Shown here piece after piece: positions 46,101-53,716 of a stretch of DNA of 64,000 bases. Below the pieces are notes generated by a model. It made no database searches and was not told where the DNA came from. It worked only from the letters and a program-made list of their open reading frames with translations. Made by a program: the position numbers and the translations under genes. The stretch lies in the NCBI GenBank assembly GCA_963976435.1, contig CAXBKQ010000002.1, positions 1 to 64,000 on the forward strand, given 5' to 3'. Within the stretch, counting starts at the first letter, position 1, and every line of letters begins with the position of its first letter. The stretch is from CAKZNE01 sp963976435. GTDB taxonomy: Bacteria > Bacteroidota > Bacteroidia > Flavobacteriales > Schleiferiaceae.

Positions 46101-47003
46101 TTCTTTATGAAGAAGGATACTCTGAACATCAGCTTCAAGAATTTCTTCAATATGCTCTTTTTCGATAAGGGTATCACGATCTAATACCACTTCATTTCTT
46201 TCGATGGATACAACTTCACCAGTATCTTCATCCACGAAATCTTCAATCCAAGATTTAAGAACACGAGCGGCTAATTTACGCCCTAGAGTTTTCTTTAAAC
46301 CTGTTTTAGAAACTTTCACTTCCTCAGCCAAGTTAAAGATCTCTAAAATATCCTTATCTCTTTCATAACCAATTGCACGAAGCAAAGTGGTAAGAGGTAA
46401 TTTTTTCTTACGATCAATATAAGCATACATTACGCTATTGATATCCGTTGCGAATTCAATCCAGCTACCTTTAAAAGGAATAATTCTGGCAGAATAAAGC
46501 TTGGTACCATTGGCGTGGTAGCTTTGTCCAAAAAATACACCAGGTGAACGGTGTAATTGGGAAACAATTACTCTTTCAGCACCATTAACAATAAAGGTAC
46601 CTCTAGGAGTCATATATGGGATTGTACCTAAATACACATCTTGAACGATGGTTTCAAAATCCTCATGTTCAGGATCAGTACAATATAATTTCAATCTTGC
46701 TTTAAGGGGTACGCTAAAAGTGAGTCCTCTTTCAATACACTCTTCTTCACTATAGCGTGGTGGATCTACGAAGTAGTCCAAAAATTCAAGAACAAATTGA
46801 TTTCTTGAATCAGTTATAGGGAAATTTTCGCTGAAAGTTTTATACAAACCTTCATCGGATCTATCCCCTGGTTTAGTGTCGAGTTGGAAGAAATCTTGGA
46901 AGGATTTCAACTGGATATCCAAAAAATCGGGATATTTAAATCTCTTAATCGACGCGAAGTCAATTCTCTTTGGATACTTTGTGGTTACCGTTTCGTTGGC
47001 CAT
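43182..47003 (-). CDS. rpoB: DNA-directed RNA polymerase subunit beta
   Basis: 1273 residues. The rifampicin region is present in the sensitive form: QLSQFMDQTNPLAEITHKRR and LSALGPGGLSRERAGFEV. The C-terminal GGQRFGEMEVWALEAFGA is also typical. It follows rplL after a 107-base gap holding a long hairpin, and precedes rpoC. Confidence 0.98.
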   Translation of the reverse strand: MANETVTTKYPKRIDFASIKRFKYPDFLDIQLKSFQDFFQLDTKPGDRSDEGLYKTFSENFPITDSRNQFVLEFLDYFVDPPRYSEEECIERGLTFSVPLKARLKLYCTDPEHEDFETIVQDVYLGTIPYMTPRGTFIVNGAERVIVSQLHRSPGVFFGQSYHANGTKLYSARIIPFKGSWIEFATDINSVMYAYIDRKKKLPLTTLLRAIGYERDKDILEIFNLAEEVKVSKTGLKKTLGRKLAARVLKSWIEDFVDEDTGEVVSIERNEVVLDRDTLIEKEHIEEILEADVQSILLHKEDIESSEYAIIHNTLQKDPTNSEKEAVEHIYRQLRNAEPPDEETARGIIDKLFFSEQRYNLGEVGRYRLNKKLGLDIENNIQVLTKDDILSIVKYLIELINSKAEIDDIDHLSNRRVRTVGEQMANQFGVGLARMARTIRERMNVRDNEVFTPIDLINAKTLSSVINSFFGTNQLSQFMDQTNPLAEITHKRRLSALGPGGLSRERAGFEVRDVHYTHYGRLCPIETPEGPNIGLISSMCVYAKVNRMGFLETPYRKVEDGKVDFVNDPKYLSAEEEEEKVIAQANAPVDDNGNFLNDKVKARDEADYPLIDPSKLDYMDVSPNQIASISASLIPFLEHDDANRALMGSNMMRQAVPLLRPESPIVGTGLEGRVASDSRVLINAEGNGVVEYVDSEKITIKYERTDDERLISFEDDFKTYSLVKFRKTNQGTCINIRPIVVKGQKVYKGEVLCEGYATQGGELALGRNLQVAFMPWKGYNFEDAIVISEKVVKDDIFTSLHIDEYSLEVRDTKLGAEELTADIPNVSEEATKDLDENGIIRVGAEVKPGDILIGKITPKGESDPTPEEKLLRAIFGDKAGDVKDASLKASPSLTGVVINKKLFSRSIKDKKTRLKDKEVLEQLDEEFNVKVEVIRQTFLEKLNILVAGKTSQGVLNDLKEDVIPKGTKFTQKILNSIDDYSRITGGTWTTDDEKNELITSLIHNYKIKVMDLLGVYKRQKFTISVGDELPAGIVKLAKVYIAKKRKLKVGDKMAGRHGNKGIVAKIVRAEDMPFLEDGTPVDIVLNPLGVPSRMNIGQIYETVLGWAGKKLGRKYGTPIFDGASLDNISNLTDEAGIPRFGHTFLYDGGTGKRFDQAASVGVIYMLKLGHMVDDKMHARSIGPYSLITQQPLGGKAQFGGQRFGEMEVWALEAFGASNILREILTVKSDDVVGRAKTYETIVKGEPMPEPGIPESFNVLLHELNGLGLKITLD

Positions 47004-47040
47004 TACGGAAATGAAAATAAAGTTAAACTAAACACAAAAG

Positions 47041-47078
47041 GGTTTAGGTCAATTACGTAAAACGTAATGACCTAAACC
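47041..47078 (-). promoter_or_regulatory. Hairpin in the rplL-rpoB gap (attenuator or RNase III-type site)
   Basis: Arms 47041-47058 and 47062-47078 pair over 17 bp with one bulged A and a three-base loop. On the minus-strand transcript the stem is followed by CTTTTGTGTTT, not a clean T tract. The place corresponds to the rplL-rpoB attenuator and processing region known from E. coli. Confidence 0.7.
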
Positions 47079-47110
47079 GAATGCTTATAAAAAGCAGTAA
47101 GCGGGAGAGA

Positions 47111-47491
47111 TTACTTAATCTCAACCTCAGCTCCAGCTTCTTCTAACTGAGCTTTAAGAGCTTCTGCTTCGTCTTTTGCTACACCTTCTTTAAGTGTACT
47201 TGGAGCGCCGTCTACTAAACCTTTAGCTTCTTTAAGTCCTTGACCTGTAAGTTCTTTTACAAGTTTAACTACAGCTAGTTTAGAACCACCAGCAGCTTTA
47301 AGGATTACGTCAAATTCAGTTTGAGCATCAGCTGCATCATCAGCACCACCGCCTGCACCAGGTGCAGCCATTGCAACTGCAGCAGCAGCTGGTTCAATAC
47401 CGTGAGTTTCTTTCAAGTAATCTGCTAATTCGTTTACCTCTTTTACTGTAAGGTTTACAAGCTGATCTCCTAATTCTTTGATATCTGCCAT
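47111..47491 (-). CDS. rplL: 50S ribosomal protein L7/L12
   Basis: 126-residue stalk protein: an N-terminal dimerisation helix, an Ala/Gly-rich hinge (AAAAVAMAAPGAGGG) and a C-terminal domain (EFDVILKAAGGSKLAVVKLV) that binds elongation factors. It follows rplJ by 67 bases. The rpoB gene lies downstream after a hairpin. Confidence 0.97.
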   Translation of the reverse strand: MADIKELGDQLVNLTVKEVNELADYLKETHGIEPAAAAVAMAAPGAGGGADDAADAQTEFDVILKAAGGSKLAVVKLVKELTGQGLKEAKGLVDGAPSTLKEGVAKDEAEALKAQLEEAGAEVEIK

Positions 47492-47558
47492 CTTTGGGTC
47501 TTCTTTTTTGTTTAAAATTTAATTACGATCTATTGGAAGCATAGTGTGCGTACACGTT

Positions 47559-48083
47559 TTATGCTGCTCCTCTCTCTTCTAAAGCTTTGATTAAGCCGCC
47601 AATTGTATTCTTTCCACTTTGTAGAGCAGAAATAACATTTTTGGCTGGAGATTGAAGCAGGGCAATAACATCGCCGATAAGTTCTTCTTTGGATTTAAGA
47701 GAAACTAAGGCGTCTAATTGCTCATCACCTAGGTATACAGATTCTTCTACGAATGCTCCTTTTAATAAAGGTTTTTTAGATTTCTTTCTAAATTCCTTAA
47801 TTAATTTTGCTGGTGCATTTCCCGTATCCGAAACTAGAATACTAGTATTTCCTTTCAAAACTGGGAACAATTCATCGAAGCCTTTTCCGCTGCGTTCCAT
47901 TGCTTTTCTAAGGAGGGTATTTTTTACCACATTAAGTTGAATACCATTTTTGTGGCAAAGTCTTCTAAGGTTACTAGTTTGTAGAGCATCTAATCCTGCG
48001 ATATCCGCAAGATAAACAACATCTGTTCCTTCTAGTACCTCAGTAAGGTTATTTATCTGAATGTTTTTTTCTTCTTTGGTCAT
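47559..48083 (-). CDS. rplJ: 50S ribosomal protein L10
   Basis: 174-residue stalk base protein that carries L7/L12 dimers. Typical start TKEEKNIQINNLTEVLEGT and NTLLRKAMERSG. 12 bases after rplA. Confidence 0.97.
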   Translation of the reverse strand: MTKEEKNIQINNLTEVLEGTDVVYLADIAGLDALQTSNLRRLCHKNGIQLNVVKNTLLRKAMERSGKGFDELFPVLKGNTSILVSDTGNAPAKLIKEFRKKSKKPLLKGAFVEESVYLGDEQLDALVSLKSKEELIGDVIALLQSPAKNVISALQSGKNTIGGLIKALEERGAA

Positions 48084-48095
48084 CTTTCAAAAATT

Positions 48096-48785
48096 TTATA
48101 CGGATTTTGCATCTACTGCTATTCCAGGACCCATAGTAGAGCTTAAACAAATGCTCTTTATATAAGTACCCTTAGAAGCAGATGGTTTCATACGAACCAA
48201 AGTTCTAATCAACTCTTCAGCGTTTTCTTTAATCTTCGCAGCATCAAAGGAAGCTTTTCCTACAGCAGCGTGAACGATTCCGTAACGATCTACCTTAAAA
48301 TCAATTTTACCAGCTTTTACTTCAGATACTGCCTTTGCAACATCCATAGTAACTGTACCAGTTTTTGGGTTTGGCATAAGACCTCTTGGTCCTAATACTC
48401 TACCTAATGGTCCAATCTTACCCATTACACTAGGCATGGTTACGATTACATCTACATCAGTCCAACCACCTTTGATTTTATCAATGTATTCATCCAAACC
48501 AACATAGTCGGCACCAGCATCTTTAGCATCTTGCTCCTTATCTGGAGTAACAAGAGCCAAAACTTTGATATCCTTACCTGTTCCATGAGGAAGAGTAACA
48601 ACTCCTCTCACCATTTGGTTAGCTTTACGTGGGTCAACACCCAAACGAATAGCCAAATCAACAGATGCGTCGAACTTTGTTGTTGTTGTTTCTTTCACTA
48701 AGGTGCTAGCTTCTTCAATAGAATAAACTTTATTCTTTTCCAGTTTTGCTAAAACCTCTTTTCTATTTTTACTAATTGTCGCCAT
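48096..48785 (-). CDS. rplA: 50S ribosomal protein L1
   Basis: 229-residue L1 stalk protein; motifs GRVLGPRGLMPNPKTGTV and KVDRYGIVHAAVGK are diagnostic. In other bacteria L1 represses this operon by binding the rplK-rplA mRNA; I cannot show that site here. Confidence 0.98.
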   Translation of the reverse strand: MATISKNRKEVLAKLEKNKVYSIEEASTLVKETTTTKFDASVDLAIRLGVDPRKANQMVRGVVTLPHGTGKDIKVLALVTPDKEQDAKDAGADYVGLDEYIDKIKGGWTDVDVIVTMPSVMGKIGPLGRVLGPRGLMPNPKTGTVTMDVAKAVSEVKAGKIDFKVDRYGIVHAAVGKASFDAAKIKENAEELIRTLVRMKPSASKGTYIKSICLSSTMGPGIAVDAKSV

Positions 48786-48808
48786 TTCTTTCTGTATTTT
48801 TTTAAAGA

Positions 48809-49246
48809 TTAAAATGGTTTAGGACCAGTTACAGTCAATCCCATACTTCTGGCAGTACCTGCAACCATAGACATAGCTGACTCAATGGTGAATGCATTTA
48901 AATCAGGCATTTTATCCTCAGCAATAACTTTCACTTGTTCCCAAGTTACTTTTCCTACCTTTTGAAGGTTTGATTGCGGAGATCCCTTTTTAAGTTTAGC
49001 GGCTTCCATCAATTGAACAGCAGCAGGAGGAGTTTTTACAACAAAGTCGAATGATTTATCGGCATAAACCGTAATCACAACTGGTAATACTTTCCCTTGC
49101 TTATCCTGTGTACGAGCATTAAACTGCTTACAGAATTCCATTATATTCACACCTTTGGCACCTAATGCAGGACCTACTGGTGGTGAAGGATTGGCTGCGC
49201 CACCTCTTACTTGAAGCTTAATTAAAGCGCTTATTTCTTTAGCCAT
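48809..49246 (-). CDS. rplK: 50S ribosomal protein L11
   Basis: 145-residue protein of the GTPase centre. VRGGAANPSPPVGPALGAKG is the conserved N-terminal motif and the C-terminal GTARSMGLTVTG binds 23S rRNA. Followed by rplA after 23 bases. Confidence 0.98.
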   Translation of the reverse strand: MAKEISALIKLQVRGGAANPSPPVGPALGAKGVNIMEFCKQFNARTQDKQGKVLPVVITVYADKSFDFVVKTPPAAVQLMEAAKLKKGSPQSNLQKVGKVTWEQVKVIAEDKMPDLNAFTIESAMSMVAGTARSMGLTVTGPKPF

Positions 49247-49341
49247 TTTCTTTTTATTGTTTTATTTATTTCTAAAACTCTTGCCTAAGGTGGAAGCTTC
49301 TCAGGTCTTTATTAATTGAGCTCACAACTCATTTCAAAATT

Positions 49342-49893
49342 TTAAGACTCCTTCTCTACTTGCATATAAGACAATTCAAGAGGAGTTTTACGACCGAAAA
49401 TTTTCACCATTACTTCAAGCTTGCGCTTTTCTTCATTAATCTTTTCAATCGTACCGTTGAAACCATTAAATGGCCCATCGATTACTTTTACAGTTTCTCC
49501 AAGGATAAATGGAATATTAATTTGTTCATTGGTTTCAGTCAATTCATCAACCTTACCTAACATTCTATTTACTTCGGCCATTCTTAATGGCACTGGATCC
49601 CCGCCTTTGGTTTCACCAAGGAAACCAATTACACCTGTAACACTTTTAATAGTATGCACTAACTCACCAACGAGCTCTGCTTCTACCATTATATAACCAG
49701 GAAAATAATTTCGCTCTTTGCTAATTTTTTTTCCGTTTCTTATTTGATATACTTTCTCAGTAGGAACTAAAACTTGTCCTAAGTGAGCATTAAGTCCGGC
49801 ATATTCAATTTCGTCTTCGATATAAGATTTAATCTTATTCTCTTGACCGGAAATTGCTCTTACCACAAACCATTTCTTTCCAGAATCACTCAT
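49342..49893 (-). CDS. nusG: Transcription termination/antitermination protein NusG
   Basis: 183 residues with the NGN domain (WFVVRAISGQENKIKSYIE) and a KOW motif (VIDGPFNGFNGTIEKI). It binds RNA polymerase and links it to Rho or ribosomes. 17 bases after secE. Confidence 0.97.
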   Translation of the reverse strand: MSDSGKKWFVVRAISGQENKIKSYIEDEIEYAGLNAHLGQVLVPTEKVYQIRNGKKISKERNYFPGYIMVEAELVGELVHTIKSVTGVIGFLGETKGGDPVPLRMAEVNRMLGKVDELTETNEQINIPFILGETVKVIDGPFNGFNGTIEKINEEKRKLEVMVKIFGRKTPLELSYMQVEKES

Positions 49894-49910
49894 TGTTTTA
49901 TTTCTCGGTA

Positions 49911-50105
49911 TTAAACAAATAAATCGTAAAAACCTTCCAAAACTTTAGAGATGCTTACATCCATTAATGCAATTATCAAAGCAATAACAACTGAGGCAAC
50001 AGCAACCAAAACTGAAGATTTTTGCAACTCTGCCCAAGTAGGCCACGTGGTTTTATTCACGAGCTCCTCGTAGGATTCTTTGAAATAAGTCTGTATTTTA
50101 CTCAT
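49911..50105 (-). CDS. secE: Preprotein translocase subunit SecE
   Basis: A 64-residue membrane protein with one C-terminal transmembrane segment (SSVLVAVASVVIALIIALMDV) preceded by an amphipathic helix with NKTTWPTWAELQ, the SecE signature. I start at the ATG at 50105: an earlier in-frame ATG at 50150 would lie inside tRNA-Trp. SecE stabilises SecY of the Sec translocon. Confidence 0.95.
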   Translation of the reverse strand: MSKIQTYFKESYEELVNKTTWPTWAELQKSSVLVAVASVVIALIIALMDVSISKVLEGFYDLFV

Positions 50106-50125
50106 AATATCAATATCTTCTGTTG

Positions 50126-50198
50126 CACGGGCGGTAAGAATCGAACTCACGACCTTCGGTTTTGGAGACCACTGCTCTACCAGCTGAGCTACGCCCGT
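50126..50198 (-). tRNA. tRNA-Trp (CCA)
   Basis: 73 nt; acceptor ACGGGCG pairs with CGCCCGT, D arm GCTCAGCTGGTAGAGC, anticodon loop CTCCAAA with anticodon CCA, T loop GTTCGATTC. Lies between tuf and secE and is probably cut from the tuf-secE transcript. One pair of the anticodon stem appears mismatched. Confidence 0.92.
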
Positions 50199-50208
50199 AT
50201 TTAGGCAG

Positions 50209-50238
50209 AAAGGTGTTCCTTGTTCAGGAACACCTTTT
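50209..50238 (-). terminator. Hairpin between tuf and tRNA-Trp (possible attenuator)
   Basis: Stem AAAGGTGTTCC / GGAACACCTTT, 11 bp with a seven-base loop. On the minus strand only three T's and CTGCC follow, so it is more likely a partial terminator or a processing signal. Confidence 0.55.
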
Positions 50239-50290
50239 CTTACCTTATTTTATTTAAATAAATCCCAATAAAGGACTTATCTTTACAATA

Positions 50291-51478
50291 CTAGTCTACT
50301 ATCTCAGTAACCTGACCAGCACCTACTGTTCTACCACCTTCACGGATAGCGAAACGTAGACCTTGGTTAATTGCTACAGGAGCAATTAGGTCAACTCTAA
50401 TAGAAATATTATCTCCAGGCATAACCATTTCAGTTCCTGCTGGAAGAACGATTTCACCTGTTACATCAGTTGTACGTAAGTAAAACTGTGGACGGTATTT
50501 GTTATGGAATGGAGTGTGACGTCCACCTTCTTCTTTCTTAAGGATATAAACCTCAGCATTGAAAGAAGTATGAGGAGTAATAGAACCTGGCTTGCAGATT
50601 ACCATTCCTCTTCTGATGTCAGACTTTTCAATACCTCTTAATAAGATACCTACGTTATCACCAGCTTCACCTCTATCCAAAATCTTACGGAACATCTCTA
50701 CTCCAGTAATTGTAGAAGTTAATTTCTCATCACCAAATCCGATAATTTCTACAGGATCACCAGTATTAGCAACACCTGTTTCAATACGACCAGTAGCAAC
50801 AGTACCACGACCAGTAATTGAGAAAACATCTTCGATTGGCATTAGGAATGGCTTTTCGTTATCACGAACAGGCTCTTCAATCCAAGCATCAACTGCTGCC
50901 ATTAATTCCATTACAGTATCAACCCATTTTTGCTCACCGTTAAGTGCACCTAGAGCTGAACCTTGTATAACTGGAGACTCATCACCATCATACTCATAGA
51001 AAGAAAGCAATTCTCTTACTTCCATTTCTACTAATTCTAATAATTCTTCATCATCAACCATATCCACTTTGTTCATAAAAACAACGATACGTGGAATACC
51101 TACCTGACGACCAAGAAGGATGTGCTCACGAGTTTGTGGCATAGGACCATCAGTAGCAGCAACTACTAAGATAGCACCGTCCATTTGAGCAGCACCAGTA
51201 ACCATGTTCTTTACGTAATCCGCGTGACCTGGACAGTCAACGTGTGCGTAGTGACGGTTAGCAGTTTGATACTCTACGTGAGAAGTGTTAATTGTGATAC
51301 CTCTTTCTTTTTCTTCTGGAGCATTATCGATAGAATCGAAGGAACGCAACTCAGAAAGACCAGCGTTAGCCAATACGGTGGTAATTGCCGCTGTCAAAGT
51401 GGTCTTACCGTGGTCAACGTGTCCGATGGTACCAATGTTCAAGTGGGGTTTATCCCTGTTGAATGTTTCTTTAGCCAT
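50291..51478 (-). CDS. tuf: Translation elongation factor Tu
   Basis: 395 residues. GTPase motifs GHVDHGKTT (P loop), DCPGHADYVKNM (G3), NKVDMVDD (G4), SALGAL (G5). Delivers aminoacyl-tRNA to the ribosome. Preceded by four tRNA genes and followed by tRNA-Trp and secE. Confidence 0.98.
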   Translation of the reverse strand: MAKETFNRDKPHLNIGTIGHVDHGKTTLTAAITTVLANAGLSELRSFDSIDNAPEEKERGITINTSHVEYQTANRHYAHVDCPGHADYVKNMVTGAAQMDGAILVVAATDGPMPQTREHILLGRQVGIPRIVVFMNKVDMVDDEELLELVEMEVRELLSFYEYDGDESPVIQGSALGALNGEQKWVDTVMELMAAVDAWIEEPVRDNEKPFLMPIEDVFSITGRGTVATGRIETGVANTGDPVEIIGFGDEKLTSTITGVEMFRKILDRGEAGDNVGILLRGIEKSDIRRGMVICKPGSITPHTSFNAEVYILKKEEGGRHTPFHNKYRPQFYLRTTDVTGEIVLPAGTEMVMPGDNISIRVDLIAPVAINQGLRFAIREGGRTVGAGQVTEIVD

Positions 51479-51539
51479 GGTTTTAAACTTAATTAATTCA
51501 ATTTATATAAAAGCGAGACCACCGTGGTCTTTCACTTAG

Positions 51540-51611
51540 AGCCAATGAGGGGAATTGAACCCCTGACCTCTTCCTTACCAAGGAAACGCTCTACCCCTGA
51601 GCTACATCGGC
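51540..51611 (-). tRNA. tRNA-Thr (GGT)
   Basis: 72 nt; acceptor GCCGATG with CATTGGC, anticodon arm TTTCC-TTGGTAA-GGAAG, anticodon GGT. Nearest to tuf in the four-tRNA cluster. Confidence 0.95.
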
Positions 51612-51745
51612 AGCACAGTTATCAAGCAAATTCCTTTTTCCAAAAGGGATAACCCACTTAATAACATTTAGAGGGCTACCTCTTTTTATTAATATCCAAA
51701 AAAAGATCTCTTCAATAAATGAAGAAATCTCTAGTGGAATATTTG

Positions 51746-51819
51746 AGCGGGAAACCGGATTCGAACCGGCGACCCTCAGCTTGGAAGGCTGATGCTCTAG
51801 CCAGCTGAGCTACTCCCGC
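51746..51819 (-). tRNA. tRNA-Gly (TCC)
   Basis: 74 nt; acceptor GCGGGAG with TTCCCGC, anticodon arm TCAGC-CTTCCAA-GCTGA, anticodon TCC. Confidence 0.95.
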
Positions 51820-51866
51820 TTTTTTAAAGAAAATTATTCGAAAATAATTTCCTCTGGCTTAATCAG

Positions 51867-51948
51867 TGGGGAGAGCAGGATTCGAACCTGCGAAGGTAAA
51901 ACCAACAGATTTACAGTCTGTCCTCGTTGGCCGCTTGAGTATCTCCCC
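51867..51948 (-). tRNA. tRNA-Tyr (GTA)
   Basis: 82 nt with the long variable arm of bacterial tRNA-Tyr; anticodon arm ACAGA-CTGTAAA-TCTGT, anticodon GTA. Confidence 0.95.
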
Positions 51949-51999
51949 ATTGTATGTCGTTTATTACTGAATTTACATTTTCCTTTCCAAGAGAAAATG

Positions 52000-52073
52000 A
52001 GCCGATGGAGGGACTCGAACCCACGACCTGCTGATTACAAATCAGCTGCTCTAGCCAGCTGAGCTACATCGGC
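52000..52073 (-). tRNA. tRNA-Thr (TGT)
   Basis: 74 nt; anticodon arm GCTGA-TTTGTAA-TCAGC, anticodon TGT. First gene of the tRNA-tuf transcript. Confidence 0.95.
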
Positions 52074-52087
52074 TTTTCAGTTATAAA

Positions 52088-52117
52088 AAAGAACAGTCCG
52101 TTTTTCAAAACGGACTG
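52088..52117 (-). terminator. Terminator of the xer-hpf operon
   Basis: Stem CAGTCCGTTTT/AAAACGGACTG (52094-52104, 52107-52117), followed on the minus strand by TTCTTTTTT. It partly overlaps the start point of the tRNA-tuf promoter. Confidence 0.85.
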
Positions 52118-52148
52118 CAAATGTAAAAAGAATTTGGATTGGTACAAA
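52118..52148 (-). promoter_or_regulatory. Promoter of the tRNA-tuf operon
   Basis: On the minus strand TTTG (52148-52145), a 19-base spacer and TACATTTG (52125-52118) match the Bacteroidota consensus. It lies between the hpf stop codon and the hpf terminator. Confidence 0.8.
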
Positions 52149-52168
52149 CGTTGTAAAAAATATTTTTT

Positions 52169-52471
52169 TCAAGCCATCATTCGACTCTTCTCTTTGTGCT
52201 TTTTAAGCTGCCTTTTTAAGGCGTCTGTAGATAAATCTGTAGCCTCTTCAAAGGACTTACATTGTTTCCTAACCACAAGGTCTTGACCAGGTATATTTAG
52301 CTTAATCTCAGTTACTTTGTTCTGTTTGGTATGGTTGTTATCCACCTTCAAAAACACTTCCCCATCTACAATTCGATCATGAAATTGCTCTAACTTATCC
52401 AATCGCTTTTGGATATGTGCAATTAATTTTTGGTCGGCAGAAAAATTTACGGATTGAACATTTACTTTCAT
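52169..52471 (-). CDS. Ribosome hibernation promoting factor (HPF/RaiA-like, short)
   Basis: A 100-residue S30AE-domain protein (KVNVQSVNFSADQKLIAHIQ; KLNIPGQDLVV) that binds 30S subunits in stationary phase, storing ribosomes. It lacks the C-terminal dimerisation domain of long HPF. Five bases after the xer gene. Confidence 0.9.
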   Translation of the reverse strand: MKVNVQSVNFSADQKLIAHIQKRLDKLEQFHDRIVDGEVFLKVDNNHTKQNKVTEIKLNIPGQDLVVRKQCKSFEEATDLSTDALKRQLKKHKEKSRMMA

Positions 52472-52476
52472 AAAAA

Positions 52477-53370
52477 CTATTTTTTTTCGCCTCTCGGGTG
52501 GGCTTGGTTATATGTTTTCTTGAGTTGATCTACTGAATTATGAGTGTAAACTTGAGTAGCGGACAAATTTGAATGCCCGAGTAATTCCTTGATCGAATTT
52601 AAATCCGCCCCCCTGTTTAACATATGTGTAGCAAATGAATGCCTTAACACATGTGGACTCTTTTTTTCTATAGAAGAAACAGAACTAAGGTATCGATTTA
52701 CAAAATCATAAACAAGCTTTGGATAGAGCTTTTTACCCTTGGCATTTACAAAAAACCATGCATCCCCTTCTACAGTAGAAATCTCTTTGCGTTTTTCTCT
52801 ATAATAATTTAATTCTTCCTGAAAATTTACAGTGATGGGTAAAAACCTCTCCTTATTTCGCTTACCCAAAACTCGAAGTCGTTTATTGTTTAGATCAACA
52901 TCCGAATCTTTTAAATTGATTAATTCACTTAACCTCATCCCTGTGAAGTAGAAAGAGCTAATAACCGTCTTATGGAGCAAGCCCAAAAAGCCTTCTGGAA
53001 ATTCAATATCTTCTAATAAAATTTGAATTTCCTTTTCCGAAACCACCCTCAACAACTGTTTGCTTTGTTTAGGCGCTATAACTTTCGACATTGGGTTAAG
53101 CTCAACCTGTCCTTCGCGAATAAGAAATTTATAATAGGTTTTTAAACTGGATATTTTTCTATTGATGCTTCTTGGTTTAATTCCATTTTCTGAAAGCTCA
53201 ACTATCCATTGTCTAATATGATGGTGATTTACTTCCTTCCAATATTGAATATCATTTTCTTCAAAAATGAATTTTTCAAAACTGACAAGATCGTTTTCAT
53301 AAGCCTTTACAGTATGATCTGAAAAGCGCTTTTGAAATTTTAAATAATCTAAGAAGCTAGGTATATACAT
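52477..53370 (-). CDS. Tyrosine recombinase XerC/XerD-like
   Basis: 297 residues from the ATG at 53370 (an ATG nine codons upstream lies in a terminator stem). SAM-like N-terminal domain (FLDYLKFQKRFSDHTVKAY) and catalytic domain with Arg146 (TGMRLSEL), Lys170, His240 and Arg243 (HVLRHSFATH), His266 (LGHSNLS) and Tyr275 (VYTH). Likely the chromosome dimer-resolving enzyme, since it sits stably between rpsU and hpf. No att repeats were seen around the nearby tRNAs. Confidence 0.9.
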   Translation of the reverse strand: MYIPSFLDYLKFQKRFSDHTVKAYENDLVSFEKFIFEENDIQYWKEVNHHHIRQWIVELSENGIKPRSINRKISSLKTYYKFLIREGQVELNPMSKVIAPKQSKQLLRVVSEKEIQILLEDIEFPEGFLGLLHKTVISSFYFTGMRLSELINLKDSDVDLNNKRLRVLGKRNKERFLPITVNFQEELNYYREKRKEISTVEGDAWFFVNAKGKKLYPKLVYDFVNRYLSSVSSIEKKSPHVLRHSFATHMLNRGADLNSIKELLGHSNLSATQVYTHNSVDQLKKTYNQAHPRGEKK

Positions 53371-53407
53371 AAAAAAGCAAGGCTTGTAAAGATACAAACC
53401 TTGCTTT
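53371..53407 (-). terminator. Terminator of rpsU
   Basis: 15-bp stem with one mismatch (53374-53388 with 53393-53407) and six T's on the minus strand, ending directly at the xer start. It is likely to reduce rather than stop read-through into xer. Confidence 0.8.
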
Positions 53408-53433
53408 ATATATTGTGAACAAGAAAGAGCTTC

Positions 53434-53625
53434 TTACTCTTCTGCTTGTCTTTTATTCTGAATATAAGCCGCTTTTAAAACTTCCTTTCTACGCAATACA
53501 GATGGCTTAATGAATTGCTGACGTCCACGTAGTTCACGAGAAACACCTGTACGGTCATATTTTCTCTTGTAGCGTTTTAAAGCGCGATCTATAGATTCTC
53601 CTTCTTTTACAGAAATTACTAGCAT
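53434..53625 (-). CDS. rpsU: 30S ribosomal protein S21
   Basis: 63 residues, Lys/Arg-rich. VKEGESIDRALKRYKRKYDR and FIKPSVLRRKEVLKA match S21. A Bacteroidota promoter lies directly upstream and a terminator downstream. In this phylum S21 helps sequester the anti-Shine-Dalgarno end of 16S rRNA. Confidence 0.96.
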   Translation of the reverse strand: MLVISVKEGESIDRALKRYKRKYDRTGVSRELRGRQQFIKPSVLRRKEVLKAAYIQNKRQAEE

Positions 53626-53650
53626 TACTTTATTTTATTTTTAAGGGCTG

Positions 53651-53682
53651 CAAATGTATAAATTAATTTAGTTAGTAGCAAA
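53651..53682 (-). promoter_or_regulatory. Promoter of rpsU
   Basis: Minus strand: TTTG (53682-53679), 20-base spacer, TACATTTG (53658-53651). Leader of about 20 bases. Confidence 0.8.
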
Positions 53683-53716
53683 GCCTACTTTTCAATTAAT
53701 TTTAAAAATCTGCAAA

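Noticed and set aside
49247..49341. L1-binding operator mimic before rplK
   Set aside because: A GAAGCTTC-centred dyad is present, but I could not match it to the known L1 site with any confidence.
50106..50150. N-terminal extension of SecE to the upstream ATG
   Set aside because: It would run into the tRNA-Trp gene and lacks SecE similarity; the ATG at 50105 gives the normal length.
52477..53370. Tyrosine recombinase beside a tRNA cluster, suggesting an integrated element
   Set aside because: It sits between rpsU and hpf with housekeeping genes on both sides, has XerC/D features, and I saw no duplicated tRNA ends or cargo genes.
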